16,322 nucleotides of DNA, from NCBI GenBank assembly GCA_900552475.1, contig USAC01000042.1, positions 1 through 16,322 on the forward strand, in the 5' to 3' direction. The DNA comes from an uncultured Eubacteriales bacterium. GTDB lineage: Bacteria > Bacillota > Clostridia > Oscillospirales > Oscillospiraceae. Both the position numbers and the translations under genes were made by a program. How positions within the stretch are numbered: the stretch's first letter is position 1; the number at the start of each line of letters is the position of its first letter. The notes under the pieces are model-generated. The model was not told the origin of the DNA. It searched no databases and saw only the letters and a program-made list of their open reading frames with translations. This document shows positions 7,801-14,092 of this stretch, one piece after another.

Positions 7801-9282
7801 CAGCGTGGCTTTGACGGTTTCGCCCGCCACATACAGGCCGGAGGTATAGGCCGTTCCATAGGAATTCGCGGTGCCCAGCGTGCTCTCACGCTCGGTACCG
7901 TCGGCCATGACCAGCTGGTAGGAGATGGAGTAGTCCGTATCCTTGACCCAGCCGCTGTTGCTGGCATAGATCTGATAGACGCGGCTCAGCGAGATCTCAC
8001 CGCCGCCCACTGCCACAGAGACTGCAAGGCCGCCGTTGAAATCGCCGTTGGCGTCATAGCCGTCGACCCAGTAGTCGCCCGCGGCCAGCTCGGTGGTGTA
8101 CTTCAGCTTATAGCCGTCGGCCTCGGTGCTCTTGCCCTCGAGGAGGTTCTGCGTGCCCTTCACGTCGTCGGTGTAGGTATAGACCTTGATGTCGCTCAGC
8201 TGCATGCTGTGCAGGCCCTTGAACTCAAACGGATAGGCGTGGCCCTTCTCATAGACGTGCAGGGTCACGGTATACGGCTCGCTCGTGAGCGCGCCGTCGC
8301 TCGCGGTAAACGCCAGCGTCACGTTGCCGGCGGCATCGGGGGTGTAGGTATAGCTGGGCGCAGCGGCCGCGGCCTTCGCGCCGTTGACGCTGACCTGATA
8401 GGTCAGCTCGTCGCCGTTGACATCCACAAAGATCTTGCTGAGGTCGAGCGTGTAGCTCATACCGACCTCCAGCGTGGTCTCCGCCGCGGCGTCGCCGCGG
8501 ATCGTGGGCGCACGGTTCGCGCCCTCCTGCTCGACCTTGAAGGTGTAGCTCTGCGCTTCGCCGTCATTGTCGTTCATGCTGGGCCAGGAGGGGTCGCCGC
8601 ACTTGACGGTGATGACCGCGCCGTCCGCGACGGGAACCTCCGCCGTGCGGGCATACTCCGTGCCGCCGACGCTCGTGCGAACCTGATAGTTCTTGTTGGA
8701 CGCGGTGGGCGTGACGACGACGCTGCTCACGTCCGCGGGGATGGTCAGGGTGTACTCGTGCGCATCCTTGTCAAAGGCCTTATCCAGCGTACCAGCGCTG
8801 AACGTGACATTCTTGACGGTCTTGTCGGTGTTTCCCCAAATGCCGCCGAGATCCTCACCGCCGTTCATGGAGTACATCAGATGGATCTCGTCACCGGCCT
8901 TCAGCGTACCCTTCGCGGCGGTGAAGGCTCCGAAGCCCTCGTTCGTGAACCAGTCGTTCAGCGTACCCATCCAGCCGGCCATGTAGTTGCCGCCTGCGCC
9001 GGCCTTCAGGCCGTTGATCTCGCTGATGTAACCGCTCTCCGCGCCGGTCTGGGGATAGCTCCCCAGCGCGTCGACCATGCAGCTCATCATGGTGGAATCC
9101 GATTTCAGATCCACCCACTTGTCGACCAGCGTCCCCGTCCAGGGGGCGTCTGCGGCCGTGTAGGTCGTGTTTTCCACGATCACGCGAACCTGGTCGGCAT
9201 GATCTGCTGCGAATGCAGCCGTCGGCAGCAGGCTGAACGCCAGCACCAACGCCATCAGCAGGGAAATAATCCGTTTCTTCAT
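4843..9282 (-). CDS. Cell-wall-anchored DUF4430/alpha-toroid protein, predicted cobalamin-capture protein
   Basis: This is a 1479-aa secreted protein. Domains in order: a signal peptide at 1-26 (basic start, hydrophobic core, AFA before the cut); DUF4430 at about 45-145 (ISEINGLKAG, GGNYMAGWMGTLNDWF, LKAGDEIHLMY); a cadherin-like beta-sandwich at about 156-252; a second Ig/cadherin-like domain at about 256-343; a long beta-rich stretch at about 350-1000 with a Big-2-like part near 690-765; two alanine-rich helical repeats at about 1021-1132; an alpha/alpha toroid of terpenoid-cyclase/prenyltransferase type at about 1140-1415 (QLPDGGW at 1280-1286, MQNDDGTF at 1329-1336, TDITAMAIQALAPYY, STAQVIVALTALG); and a sorting signal with KPSTGD at 1445-1450, a TM helix and a KKREEA tail. 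DUF4430 and the toroid are the two folds of transcobalamin and intrinsic factor, in opposite order. With the cobalamin riboswitch upstream, I infer B12 binding at the cell surface. The sorting motif has K in place of L of LPXTG. Confidence 0.9.
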   Translation of the reverse strand: MKKRIISLLMALVLAFSLLPTAAFAADHADQVRVIVENTTYTAADAPWTGTLVDKWVDLKSDSTMMSCMVDALGSYPQTGAESGYISEINGLKAGAGGNYMAGWMGTLNDWFTNEGFGAFTAAKGTLKAGDEIHLMYSMNGGEDLGGIWGNTDKTVKNVTFSAGTLDKAFDKDAHEYTLTIPADVSSVVVTPTASNKNYQVRTSVGGTEYARTAEVPVADGAVITVKCGDPSWPSMNDNDGEAQSYTFKVEQEGANRAPTIRGDAAAETTLEVGMSYTLDLSKIFVDVNGDELTYQVSVNGAKAAAAAPSYTYTPDAAGNVTLAFTASDGALTSEPYTVTLHVYEKGHAYPFEFKGLHSMQLSDIKVYTYTDDVKGTQNLLEGKSTEADGYKLKYTTELAAGDYWVDGYDANGDFNGGLAVSVAVGGGEISLSRVYQIYASNSGWVKDTDYSISYQLVMADGTERESTLGTANSYGTAYTSGLYVAGETVKATLTPIGDKAADYVAATVTKTASQTKDGSALSISAAIPAATTVTVKAPAGSTVSVGTFRNYWSYEFAEPTAVTDDADGVTASFTLAVVPERDSYMNYNYHFVRVQHPDGVTYWTFGKWNTAQTITVTSEDLHIGDSSFTKDTVSRFDKNIYDLGNVYLTINQKGYKNMDVGQSFEMNVFRNWQAIENYMNTKIALPDVHYRVIDENGNDSDVVSVTPDANNSSVASVTANKAGTAIVLVTYDAMTHTEGMGGTELSAIWPEFTGVFVVTVDQDGTGIETNMVVDRLGTSSTALDAEHDILYYLGSEGASYSFKPESGTTVTVARSTVSDKMTFSGFTADGVAVSEDGTVTVSGLTTGRHIIKVEKNGVASYQVVTARGISYDLYDEDGNQLAADAELAPGTKVKVQFNGLINPAEKMAGVYNRTPIVDVKGEDGTEFVSGQAGWAGTYDFSSTASKQAVTVTIPSDWTEYSYALSGAIKAARGFGQATGAHRAARYGVGLGTYTETTIGDVMSQLPALSLKLEGWHVNDAIEKINAIGTVTPDSGDAIAAARSAYDALTDAQKEQVTNADVLTAAEARYTDVVAIDGAEKAIDAIGEVTLTSGDAIAAARAAYDALTDSQKAEVSNYNTLLAAEARFAELKDAAARAAYAENAYQTTGDLLETLGTPNVGSVGGEWMVIGLARSGRTVPDGYYENVVKYVQENCDADERLDENRATDNARVILALTAIGKDVTNVGGHNLLAGLDEMSYVTYQGINGPIWTLIALDSHDYAPQGDVTREKLIDAILGAQLPDGGWDMMGKAADTDITAMAIQALAPYYDTNDAVKAAVDKALNALSAMQNDDGTFSTAFSGKTSESTAQVIVALTALGINPATDSRFIKNGVNAVDGLCSFYVDGGGFRHIASGDLDGMATEQSYYALAAYYRLLAGQTSLYDMSDVTITPAPVTPDQPTNPDKPSTGDRGVMLWVAALGVSGLAAAAVVGSKKREEA
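5887..6222 (-). repeat. Two tandem alanine-rich repeats inside the surface protein
   Basis: Residues about 1021-1074 and 1080-1132 align closely: both carry SGDAIAAAR, AYDALTD and AAEAR at matching positions, with a period near 58 residues. They look like three-helix spacer modules, common in Firmicute surface proteins, and they separate the beta-rich half from the toroid. Local GC is high here (about 75% in 5941-6000). Confidence 0.75.
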
Positions 9283-9353
9283 ACTGATGAATCATCCTTT
9301 CTTGTGTGATTGATGTATTTCAAGGCGTGTGCGCACCTTAAAAACAGAAAAAA

Positions 9354-9383
9354 GCACCCGGCCGCCATCCGGCAGCCGGGCGC
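9354..9383 (-). terminator. Riboswitch expression-platform terminator
   Basis: On the minus strand a 13-bp GC-rich stem (9371-9383 with 9354-9366, one G·U pair, 4-nt loop) is followed at once by six T residues and, after CTG, five more. It lies 16 nt after the aptamer's closing stem and 71 bp before the surface-protein ATG, so it is placed to stop transcription before the gene. Confidence 0.85.
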
Positions 9384-9398
9384 AATGAAAACAGCACT

Positions 9399-9548
9399 GC
9401 AGTTCGGCTTCGGTGATGGCGAAGACCCAGGCACAGCACTCGGCGTATCTGACTGATCCCGCTTGCGCGGGCTTCACAGTGACCGTCTCGTGGGGAATCG
9501 CACCCCGTTCCGCCGCCGGAGGCACAGAAATGCTCCCGGACGAACTGC
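9399..9548 (-). ncRNA. Cobalamin riboswitch
   Basis: Read on the minus strand, an 8-bp closing stem is formed by GCAGTTCG (9541-9548) and CGAACTGC (9399-9406). Inside are the conserved core landmarks in the right order: GGTGCGATTCC (about 9494-9504), GACGGTCACTGTGA (9474-9487), a short CCCGC/GCGGG hairpin, and the B12-box-like AGTCAGATACGCC (about 9443-9455). An intrinsic terminator follows, so B12 binding is predicted to end transcription. Size and motif order fit the cobalamin family (Rfam type). I could not assign the anti-terminator or the subclass (adenosyl- versus methyl/hydroxo-cobalamin). Confidence 0.88.
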
Positions 9549-9557
9549 CCTGTCTTT

Positions 9558-9563
9558 ATTATA
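9558..9563 (-). promoter_or_regulatory. -10 element of riboswitch transcript
   Basis: A perfect TATAAT on the minus strand lies about 10 bp upstream of the riboswitch closing stem. No convincing -35 is seen at 16-18 bp, so the promoter is partly supported. It lies between the clc stop and the aptamer, giving the surface gene its own transcript. Confidence 0.5.
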
Positions 9564-9625
9564 TATTGGGTATGATAGCATCATTGTAGCCGATGCGGCG
9601 CAAAAAAGCAAGGGGGAAAACCCGC

Positions 9626-9648
9626 ATTTTGGCGAAATCCGCCAAAAT
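9626..9648 (-). terminator. Hairpin at clc stop codon
   Basis: ATTTTGGCG (9626-9634) and CGCCAAAAT (9640-9648) form a 9-bp stem with a 5-nt loop that includes the first base of the clc stop codon. On the minus strand T-rich tracts follow within about 25 nt (GGGTTTTCC, then GCTTTTTTG). It is a plausible but not ideal terminator. Confidence 0.45.
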
Positions 9649-10898
9649 TACTTCGCGTGGACGTTGATGAACTCCGCGCGCAGCTTGGAGTAGAGGATGG
9701 TCTGGCTGCTGTAAAGCCCGCAGTAGCCAGAGAGCAGATAGCTCACGGCGCAGGCCATCGCGAAATAGAGCAGCCCGCCCGAGCCGAACAGCTCGATCGA
9801 GAGGATGACCGACGCGATCGGGCAGTTCACCGCCCCGCAGAACACGGCCACAAGGCCCACCGCGGCGGCAAAGCCCGGCGGCAGTCCCAGCAGTAACCCC
9901 GCCACGCAGCCGAACGTCGCGCCCACGAAGAACGACGGCACAACCTCGCCGCCCTTGAAGCCGAAGCCGATCGTCACGGCCGTGAACAGCAGCTTGAGCA
10001 CCCACGCCCAGCCGGAAGCCTCTCCCGCGACGGCGCGCTCGATGACGTCCATGCCCGCGCCGTTATAGTCGCCCGTGCCGACGAGCTTCGTCAGTGCGAT
10101 GACGATGCAGCCGCCCACGACCGCGCGCAGCCACGGATTCTTGAGGTACTTCTCCGCCAGCCGCTCCGTTCGGTGCAGCCCCTGGCAGAACAGGATGCTC
10201 ACCACCGCGCAGCCGATGCCGAGCGCGAGCACGAGCACCATCGTCCACGCGCTCAGCGCAGGCGCCGTCACGGTAAAGCGCGTCGGCGGGACGCCCATCG
10301 CGAGCGAGACGAGATACCCGACCATCGCCGAGGTGATGCACGGCACCAGCCCCGCGTAATACAGCACGCCCACGGAGATAACCTCGAGGGCGAAAACCGT
10401 GGCCGTGAGGGGCGTTCCGAACAGAGCCGAGAACACGCCCGCCATGCCGCACAGCGTCGCCAGCGGCAGATCCTTCTCCCCGAGGTGCAGGAGCTTGCCC
10501 GTCTCGTGGCCAATGCCGCCGCCGATCTGCAGCGCCGCACCCTCGCGCCCGGCGCTGCCGCCGCACAGGTGCGTAAGCACTGTGGCCAGAAAAATAACCG
10601 GCACCAGCTGCACCGGTACGTCCTTTCCGAAGTGGACGGATTCAATGACGGCGTTCGTGCCCTTGCCCCAGACGCCAGCCGCCTTATAGAGCCACACAAT
10701 CACAAGTCCCGCAAGCGGCAGCAGATAGAGGATCCACGGGTAGCGCAGCCGCTCGGACGTCGCATAGTTGACGCCGATGTGGAACAGCGATCCCACGAAG
10801 CCGCCGACCGCGCCGATCAGCGCCCCGAGTACCAGCCATTTGGCCAGCACAACCACATATCCCGCCATGTGCTTGATTCTTGCCGCAATCCGCTCCAC
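9648..10898 (-). CDS. ClC-family anion channel/antiporter
   Basis: This 416-aa membrane protein moves chloride or another anion (channel or anion/H+ exchange) across the cytoplasmic membrane. Family features: GREGAALQIGGGIG at 117-130 with the gating glutamate E119; GKGTN at 78-82 in the place of the usual GSGIP selectivity loop; a GGEVVPSFFVGATFG block at about 316-330 replacing GxFxP; and a C-terminal GYCGLYSSQT (391-400) with candidate inner-gate tyrosines. There are no CBS domains. I chose GTG at 10896-10898: it has GGAGG 8 nt upstream, and a -35/-10 pair lies just before it. The frame is open to 11081, but that extension would run through the promoter. The unusual selectivity loop places it outside classical chloride/proton exchangers; a different anion (fluoride has been shown for one ClC branch) is possible but unproven. 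Confidence 0.88.
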   Translation of the reverse strand: MERIAARIKHMAGYVVVLAKWLVLGALIGAVGGFVGSLFHIGVNYATSERLRYPWILYLLPLAGLVIVWLYKAAGVWGKGTNAVIESVHFGKDVPVQLVPVIFLATVLTHLCGGSAGREGAALQIGGGIGHETGKLLHLGEKDLPLATLCGMAGVFSALFGTPLTATVFALEVISVGVLYYAGLVPCITSAMVGYLVSLAMGVPPTRFTVTAPALSAWTMVLVLALGIGCAVVSILFCQGLHRTERLAEKYLKNPWLRAVVGGCIVIALTKLVGTGDYNGAGMDVIERAVAGEASGWAWVLKLLFTAVTIGFGFKGGEVVPSFFVGATFGCVAGLLLGLPPGFAAAVGLVAVFCGAVNCPIASVILSIELFGSGGLLYFAMACAVSYLLSGYCGLYSSQTILYSKLRAEFINVHAK

Positions 10899-10934
10899 CG
10901 TCAGTTCCTCCACTTTTTGGAATGTCTCTGTCCA

Positions 10935-10963
10935 CTTATAACACGTTCCGCCCCCGCTGTCAA
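10935..10963 (-). promoter_or_regulatory. Promoter of clc gene
   Basis: TTGACA (10958-10963, perfect -35) is followed by a 17-bp spacer and TATAAG (10935-10940) on the minus strand, about 37 bp before the GTG start. This is the best promoter in the window. The short leader leaves no room for a riboswitch. Confidence 0.85.
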
Positions 10964-10966
10964 CCG

Positions 10967-10985
10967 CCGGGGTGGAAATCCCCGG
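10967..10985. other. Short inverted repeat upstream of clc promoter
   Basis: CCGGGG and CCCCGG flank a 7-nt centre directly upstream of the clc -35 box. It could be an operator or a chance palindrome in GC-rich DNA. The rest of the roughly 150-bp gap to the glycine-riboswitch promoter shows nothing further. Confidence 0.25.
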
Positions 10986-11117
10986 TGGGCGTGGTGTTCT
11001 GACGGGGAATTGGTTGGCGAATCGGCGTGTTCTGCCAAATCTCCCCGCAATAAGCCCCGTATAATCGAGCAAGAAGTACAAAAATACCCCGCCGGGAAAT
11101 TCCCCCTTGCAAAGACC

Positions 11118-11146
11118 TTGCGTTCGTGTTAAGATACGTTTATAAT
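11118..11146 (+). promoter_or_regulatory. Promoter of glycine riboswitch-symporter unit
   Basis: TTGCGT (11118-11123), a 17-bp spacer and a perfect TATAAT (11141-11146). Transcription should start near 11153, about 45 nt before the aptamer. Confidence 0.75.
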
Positions 11147-11195
11147 TAAATCACCCCGCTGAACCGCCCGGAATGCAAAGACCGGACGGGGAGGG

Positions 11196-11276
11196 GACTC
11201 TGGAGAATCCCATTGAATTGGGTGCCGAAGGTGCAAGGCGCTGGTGCGCTGAATCTCTCAGGCAAAAGGACGGAGC
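11196..11276 (+). ncRNA. Glycine riboswitch (single aptamer)
   Basis: The glycine aptamer core is clear: GGAGA (11202-11206), GTGCCGAAGGTGCAA (11222-11236) and CTCTCAGGCAAAAGGAC (11255-11271). P1 is CTCTG (11198-11202) with CGGAG (11271-11275). Only one full aptamer is present; a small CAAGT/ACTTG hairpin (11280-11296) follows and may be the ghost partner of a singlet glycine switch. The P1 5' arm is also the start of a 12-bp anti-terminator (see the terminator entry), so glycine binding should favour termination: an OFF switch for an uptake gene. Confidence 0.9.
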
Positions 11277-11313
11277 CGACAAGTGATCATTACTTGCCCC
11301 CCTGACTTTCTCC

Positions 11314-11345
11314 AGAGTCGCTGTTCCACAGCGGCTCTATTTTTT
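11314..11345 (+). terminator. Glycine riboswitch terminator
   Basis: AGAGTCGCTGT (11314-11324) pairs with ACAGCGGCTCT (11328-11338, one mismatch or wobble), loop TCC, followed after one A by six T. Its 5' arm overlaps TTCTCCAGAGTC (11308-11319), which is perfectly complementary over 12 nt to GACTCTGGAGAA (11196-11207) at the aptamer start. The two pairings exclude each other. Confidence 0.85.
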
Positions 11346-11364
11346 ATGTAAGGAGAAAAAAGCC

Positions 11365-12786
11365 ATGATCGAATCCACACTGTTTCCCATCGTTTCCAAG
11401 ATCAACGAGTATCTCAGCAGCTACATCCTCATCTTCCTGCTGGTAGGCGTAGGCCTGTGGTACTCCATCCGCACCCGCTTTGTGCAGGTACGCTGCTTCG
11501 GGGAGGGCATGAAGAAATTTTTCGGCGAGCTGAACCTCCGCGGCGGCGCGCAGAAAAGCGGTATGACCTCATTTCAGGCGCTGGCCACCGCCATTGCCGC
11601 GCAGGTAGGTACCGGCAACATCGTAGGCGCCTCCGGCGCCATCCTCACCGGCGGCCCCGGCGCCATCTTCTGGATGTGGATCATCGCCTTCTTCGGCATG
11701 GCCACCATCTACGCCGAGGCCACGCTGGCGCAGAAGACCCGCATCGTGGAGCCGGACGGCAACATCAAGGGCGGCCCGGTGTACTACATCACCACCGCGT
11801 TCAAGGGCGGCTTCGGTAAGTTTCTGGCGGGCTTCTTCGCCGTGTCCATCATTCTGGCGCTGGGCTTCATGGGCTGCATGGTGCAGTCCAACTCCATCGG
11901 CTCCACCATGGAGACCGCCTTCGGCGTCCCCTCCTGGATCATGGGCATCGTGCTGGTGGTGATCTGCGCCGTCATCTTCCTGGGCGGTGTGCAGCGCCTC
12001 GCTGCCGTGACGGAGAAGATCGTCCCCATCATGGCCGGTATCTTCCTGCTGGGCGGCCTTGCCATTCTGATCTGCCGTATCCAGTACGTTCCCGCCACCT
12101 TTGCAATGATCTTCAAGTACGCCTTCCAGCCCCAGGCCATCCTCGGCGGCGGTCTCGGCTATGCCCTCAAGACCGCCATCAGCCAGGGTGCCAAGCGCGG
12201 CCTGTTCTCCAATGAGGCCGGTATGGGCTCCACGCCCCACGCCCACGCGCAGGCGAACGTCGCCCGCGCCCACGATCAGGGCGTGGTGGCTATGATCGGT
12301 GTGTTCATCGACACCTTCGTGGTGCTGACCCTCAACGCGCTGGTCATCATCTGCACGCTGTATACCGCCGACGGCCCTCTGGCCAATGGCTACTTCGGGG
12401 ATGTTACCGCAGCGCTGGGCAAGACCAATCTGGCGCAGACCGCCTTCGGCTCCGTGTTCGGCGCCAGTCTGGGTGCCAAATTCGTGGCCGTCTGCCTGCT
12501 GTTCTTCGCCTTCTCCACTATCCTGAGCTGGAACCTGTTCGGTAAGATCAATGCCAACTACCTGTTTGGCCGCCGGAACGGCAGGCTGTGCAGCGTCATC
12601 TATACCATTATCGCACTGGTGTTCATCTTCCTCGGCACTGTCTCCGGCAGTGACTTCGTGTGGGAGCTGACGGATATGTTCAACAACCTCATCGTCCTGC
12701 CCAACGTCATCGCGCTGTTCGCGCTGACGGGCGTGGTCGTCGCCAGCCTGAAAGAAGGCATGGAGGCGCACAAGCAGCTCAAGTAA
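11365..12786 (+). CDS. Alanine/glycine:cation symporter (AGCS family)
   Basis: This 473-aa cytoplasmic-membrane protein of the AGCS family imports alanine and/or glycine with Na+ or H+. Signature blocks are SFQALATAIAAQVGTGNIVG (69-88) running into GGPGAIFWMW, IYAEATLAQK (115-124) and GAKRGLFSNEAGMGSTP (275-291); about ten or eleven hydrophobic helices can be traced and the length is normal. The ATG has AAGGAG 9 nt upstream. The glycine riboswitch directly before it shows that glycine is a regulating ligand and makes glycine a likely substrate. The gene stands alone, bounded by the riboswitch terminator and the strong terminator at 12823. Alanine as an additional or main substrate cannot be excluded. 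Confidence 0.95.
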   Translation: MIESTLFPIVSKINEYLSSYILIFLLVGVGLWYSIRTRFVQVRCFGEGMKKFFGELNLRGGAQKSGMTSFQALATAIAAQVGTGNIVGASGAILTGGPGAIFWMWIIAFFGMATIYAEATLAQKTRIVEPDGNIKGGPVYYITTAFKGGFGKFLAGFFAVSIILALGFMGCMVQSNSIGSTMETAFGVPSWIMGIVLVVICAVIFLGGVQRLAAVTEKIVPIMAGIFLLGGLAILICRIQYVPATFAMIFKYAFQPQAILGGGLGYALKTAISQGAKRGLFSNEAGMGSTPHAHAQANVARAHDQGVVAMIGVFIDTFVVLTLNALVIICTLYTADGPLANGYFGDVTAALGKTNLAQTAFGSVFGASLGAKFVAVCLLFFAFSTILSWNLFGKINANYLFGRRNGRLCSVIYTIIALVFIFLGTVSGSDFVWELTDMFNNLIVLPNVIALFALTGVVVASLKEGMEAHKQLK

Positions 12787-12822
12787 CCCGATCATTTCTC
12801 CTGATTTCCATTGCTATAAAAG

Positions 12823-12866
12823 CACCCGAGGGACTGCCGCTTCCGCAGTCCCTCGGGTGTTTTTTT
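12823..12866 (+). terminator. Strong intrinsic terminator after AGCS gene
   Basis: A perfect 15-bp stem (12823-12837 with 12845-12859), a 7-nt loop and seven T residues, 36 bp after the stop codon. It may also act for the convergent xdhC-type gene through the A residues on its left flank. Confidence 0.93.
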
Positions 12867-12905
12867 GCGTATTTTTCCTCCGGCGGGCCCGTACGCTCCG
12901 CCGTC

Positions 12906-13934
12906 TCAGTGCATCGGGCAGCCGTGCCCCTCATCCCCGCGGCGTTCGGCGCGCACGCAGATCATCTCCCCCGCGACGCTGACGGCGATCTCCGCCGGGG
13001 TGACGGCGCGGATAGCCGTCCCGATGGGTGCATGGACGCGGGCGATGGCGCTCTCCGGAATCCCCGCCGCGCGCAGCCGCTCGTTCACTGCGGCAGTCTT
13101 GCGGCGCGAGCCGATCACGCCGATATACGCCGTCTCGTCGCGCAGCACCTGCTCCTGCACGGTGAAGTCAAAGCCGTGACCGCTCGTCATGACGACGACA
13201 TAGTCCTCCGGCGTGACGGTCACATAGTCCGCGATGCGCGTAAAGTCGCCGCAGAGCACCTCCTCCGCGTCCGGGAAGAGCGCGCGGTCGGCGAACGCGG
13301 GGCGGCAGTCGAAGATCCACGGGCGGAAATCGACCGAGCGCAGCAGCGGGCAGAGCGCCTGCGACACATGGCCGCCGCCGAAGATGAGCGCGCGCTGCCC
13401 CACCGGGAGCGGCAGGGAAATGCAGCCGCCGCGCTGCGCGCACAGTCCTGTCAGCAGCATCTCGACGTCCGCCTGCGGCGGCAGCGTACCGCAGAGCACC
13501 TCGCCGAGCGGCGAGAGAAGCACGGGCGTGCCGCCGTCCTCGCGCAGGAGCAGCCGCCCCGGCTCATGCGCCGCGACGCGGTCGTTCGCGAGCCGGATCA
13601 CGTCCTGCCAAACGGGGTCGTCTGCCGGGATGAACTGGAAGTGTGCGGTGACGTCCCCGCCGCAGATCATACCGATGTCGCCGCGCTCGCCGGGGTGGAG
13701 CGGAAAGCGCCGGACGTCACTGCGCCGCTCGACGCGCAGGCGCGCCGCGAGCTCCAGACTGTGCCTCTCGACGGCTCCGCCGCCGATCGTCCCGGCGAGG
13801 AGCCCCGCGCCGCCCGCAAGCATCTGCGAGCCCGCCTTGCGCGGCGCGCTGCCGTTGGAGGAGATGAGCGTGACGAGCACGCAGTCGCGCCCGGCCTGCT
13901 GCTCGCGCGCGATCTGGGGGAGAATCTGCTGCAT
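12906..13934 (-). CDS. XdhC/CoxI-family molybdenum hydroxylase maturation protein
   Basis: This 342-aa cytosolic protein belongs to the XdhC family, which binds molybdenum cofactor, helps its sulfuration and inserts it into xanthine dehydrogenase-like enzymes. The N-terminal XdhC_CoxI part shows GSAPRKAGSQML (28-39), GTIGGGAVE (48-56) and GMICGGD (88-94) with a conserved cysteine C91. A linker leads to a Rossmann-type C-terminal domain with IFGGGHVSQAL (184-194), GSRRKT (275-280) and HAPIGTAIRAVTPAEIAVSV (301-320). The start is the ATG at 13934 with AAGGAGG 7 nt upstream; the open frame to 14294 is an artefact. It is transcribed alone from 13984-14012, and no molybdenum hydroxylase or cofactor gene is in the window, so its partner enzyme lies elsewhere. 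The family call is firm. Confidence 0.92.
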   Translation of the reverse strand: MQQILPQIAREQQAGRDCVLVTLISSNGSAPRKAGSQMLAGGAGLLAGTIGGGAVERHSLELAARLRVERRSDVRRFPLHPGERGDIGMICGGDVTAHFQFIPADDPVWQDVIRLANDRVAAHEPGRLLLREDGGTPVLLSPLGEVLCGTLPPQADVEMLLTGLCAQRGGCISLPLPVGQRALIFGGGHVSQALCPLLRSVDFRPWIFDCRPAFADRALFPDAEEVLCGDFTRIADYVTVTPEDYVVVMTSGHGFDFTVQEQVLRDETAYIGVIGSRRKTAAVNERLRAAGIPESAIARVHAPIGTAIRAVTPAEIAVSVAGEMICVRAERRGDEGHGCPMH

Positions 13935-13947
13935 AAAGCGCCTCCTT

Positions 13948-13966
13948 CCGCGGCGCACCGCCGCGG
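13948..13966 (-). promoter_or_regulatory. GC-rich hairpin in leader of XdhC-type gene
   Basis: CCGCGGCG and CGCCGCGG form a perfect 8-bp stem with a 3-nt loop directly abutting the Shine-Dalgarno (CCTCCTT on the plus strand at 13941-13947). Such a hairpin next to the ribosome binding site can affect initiation; no ligand or protein is suggested by the sequence. Confidence 0.45.
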
Positions 13967-13983
13967 TCATTTTTTCTGGGATG

Positions 13984-14012
13984 AGTATACCAGCTTTGTC
14001 CGGAAAAAACAA
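13984..14012 (-). promoter_or_regulatory. Promoter of XdhC-type gene
   Basis: TTGTTT (14007-14012), a 17-bp spacer and TATACT (13984-13989) on the minus strand, about 50 bp before the ATG. Confidence 0.7.
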
Positions 14013-14030
14013 CCGGCAGGCGGGAAACGG

Positions 14031-14059
14031 TGGACATAGAGAACGTTTTCTGGTATGCT
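14031..14059 (+). promoter_or_regulatory. Promoter of split small secreted-protein gene
   Basis: TGGACA (14031-14036), a 17-bp spacer and TATGCT (14054-14059), 34 bp before the ATG at 14093. It lies back to back with the XdhC-gene promoter, 18 bp apart. Confidence 0.6.
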
Positions 14060-14092
14060 CAGGGCAGGTATCAGCGGACAGGGAGGTGCACG

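Noticed and set aside
4837..9309. Plus-strand open frame of 1490 codons
   Set aside because: It mirrors the surface-protein gene almost exactly; the real strand has a signal peptide, recognisable domains, a sorting tail and a riboswitch leader.
10899..11081. N-terminal extension of the ClC frame to an upstream ATG
   Set aside because: It would run through a TTGACA-17-TATAAG promoter, and the GTG at 10898 has a good ribosome binding site.
10899..11117. Fluoride riboswitch before the ClC gene
   Set aside because: Transcription starts about 30 nt before the GTG, leaving no room, and the fluoride motif is not seen.
11569..12795. Minus-strand frame of 408 codons over the AGCS gene
   Set aside because: Antisense shadow, His/Asp/Gly-rich, with no start signals; the plus strand carries clear AGCS signatures.
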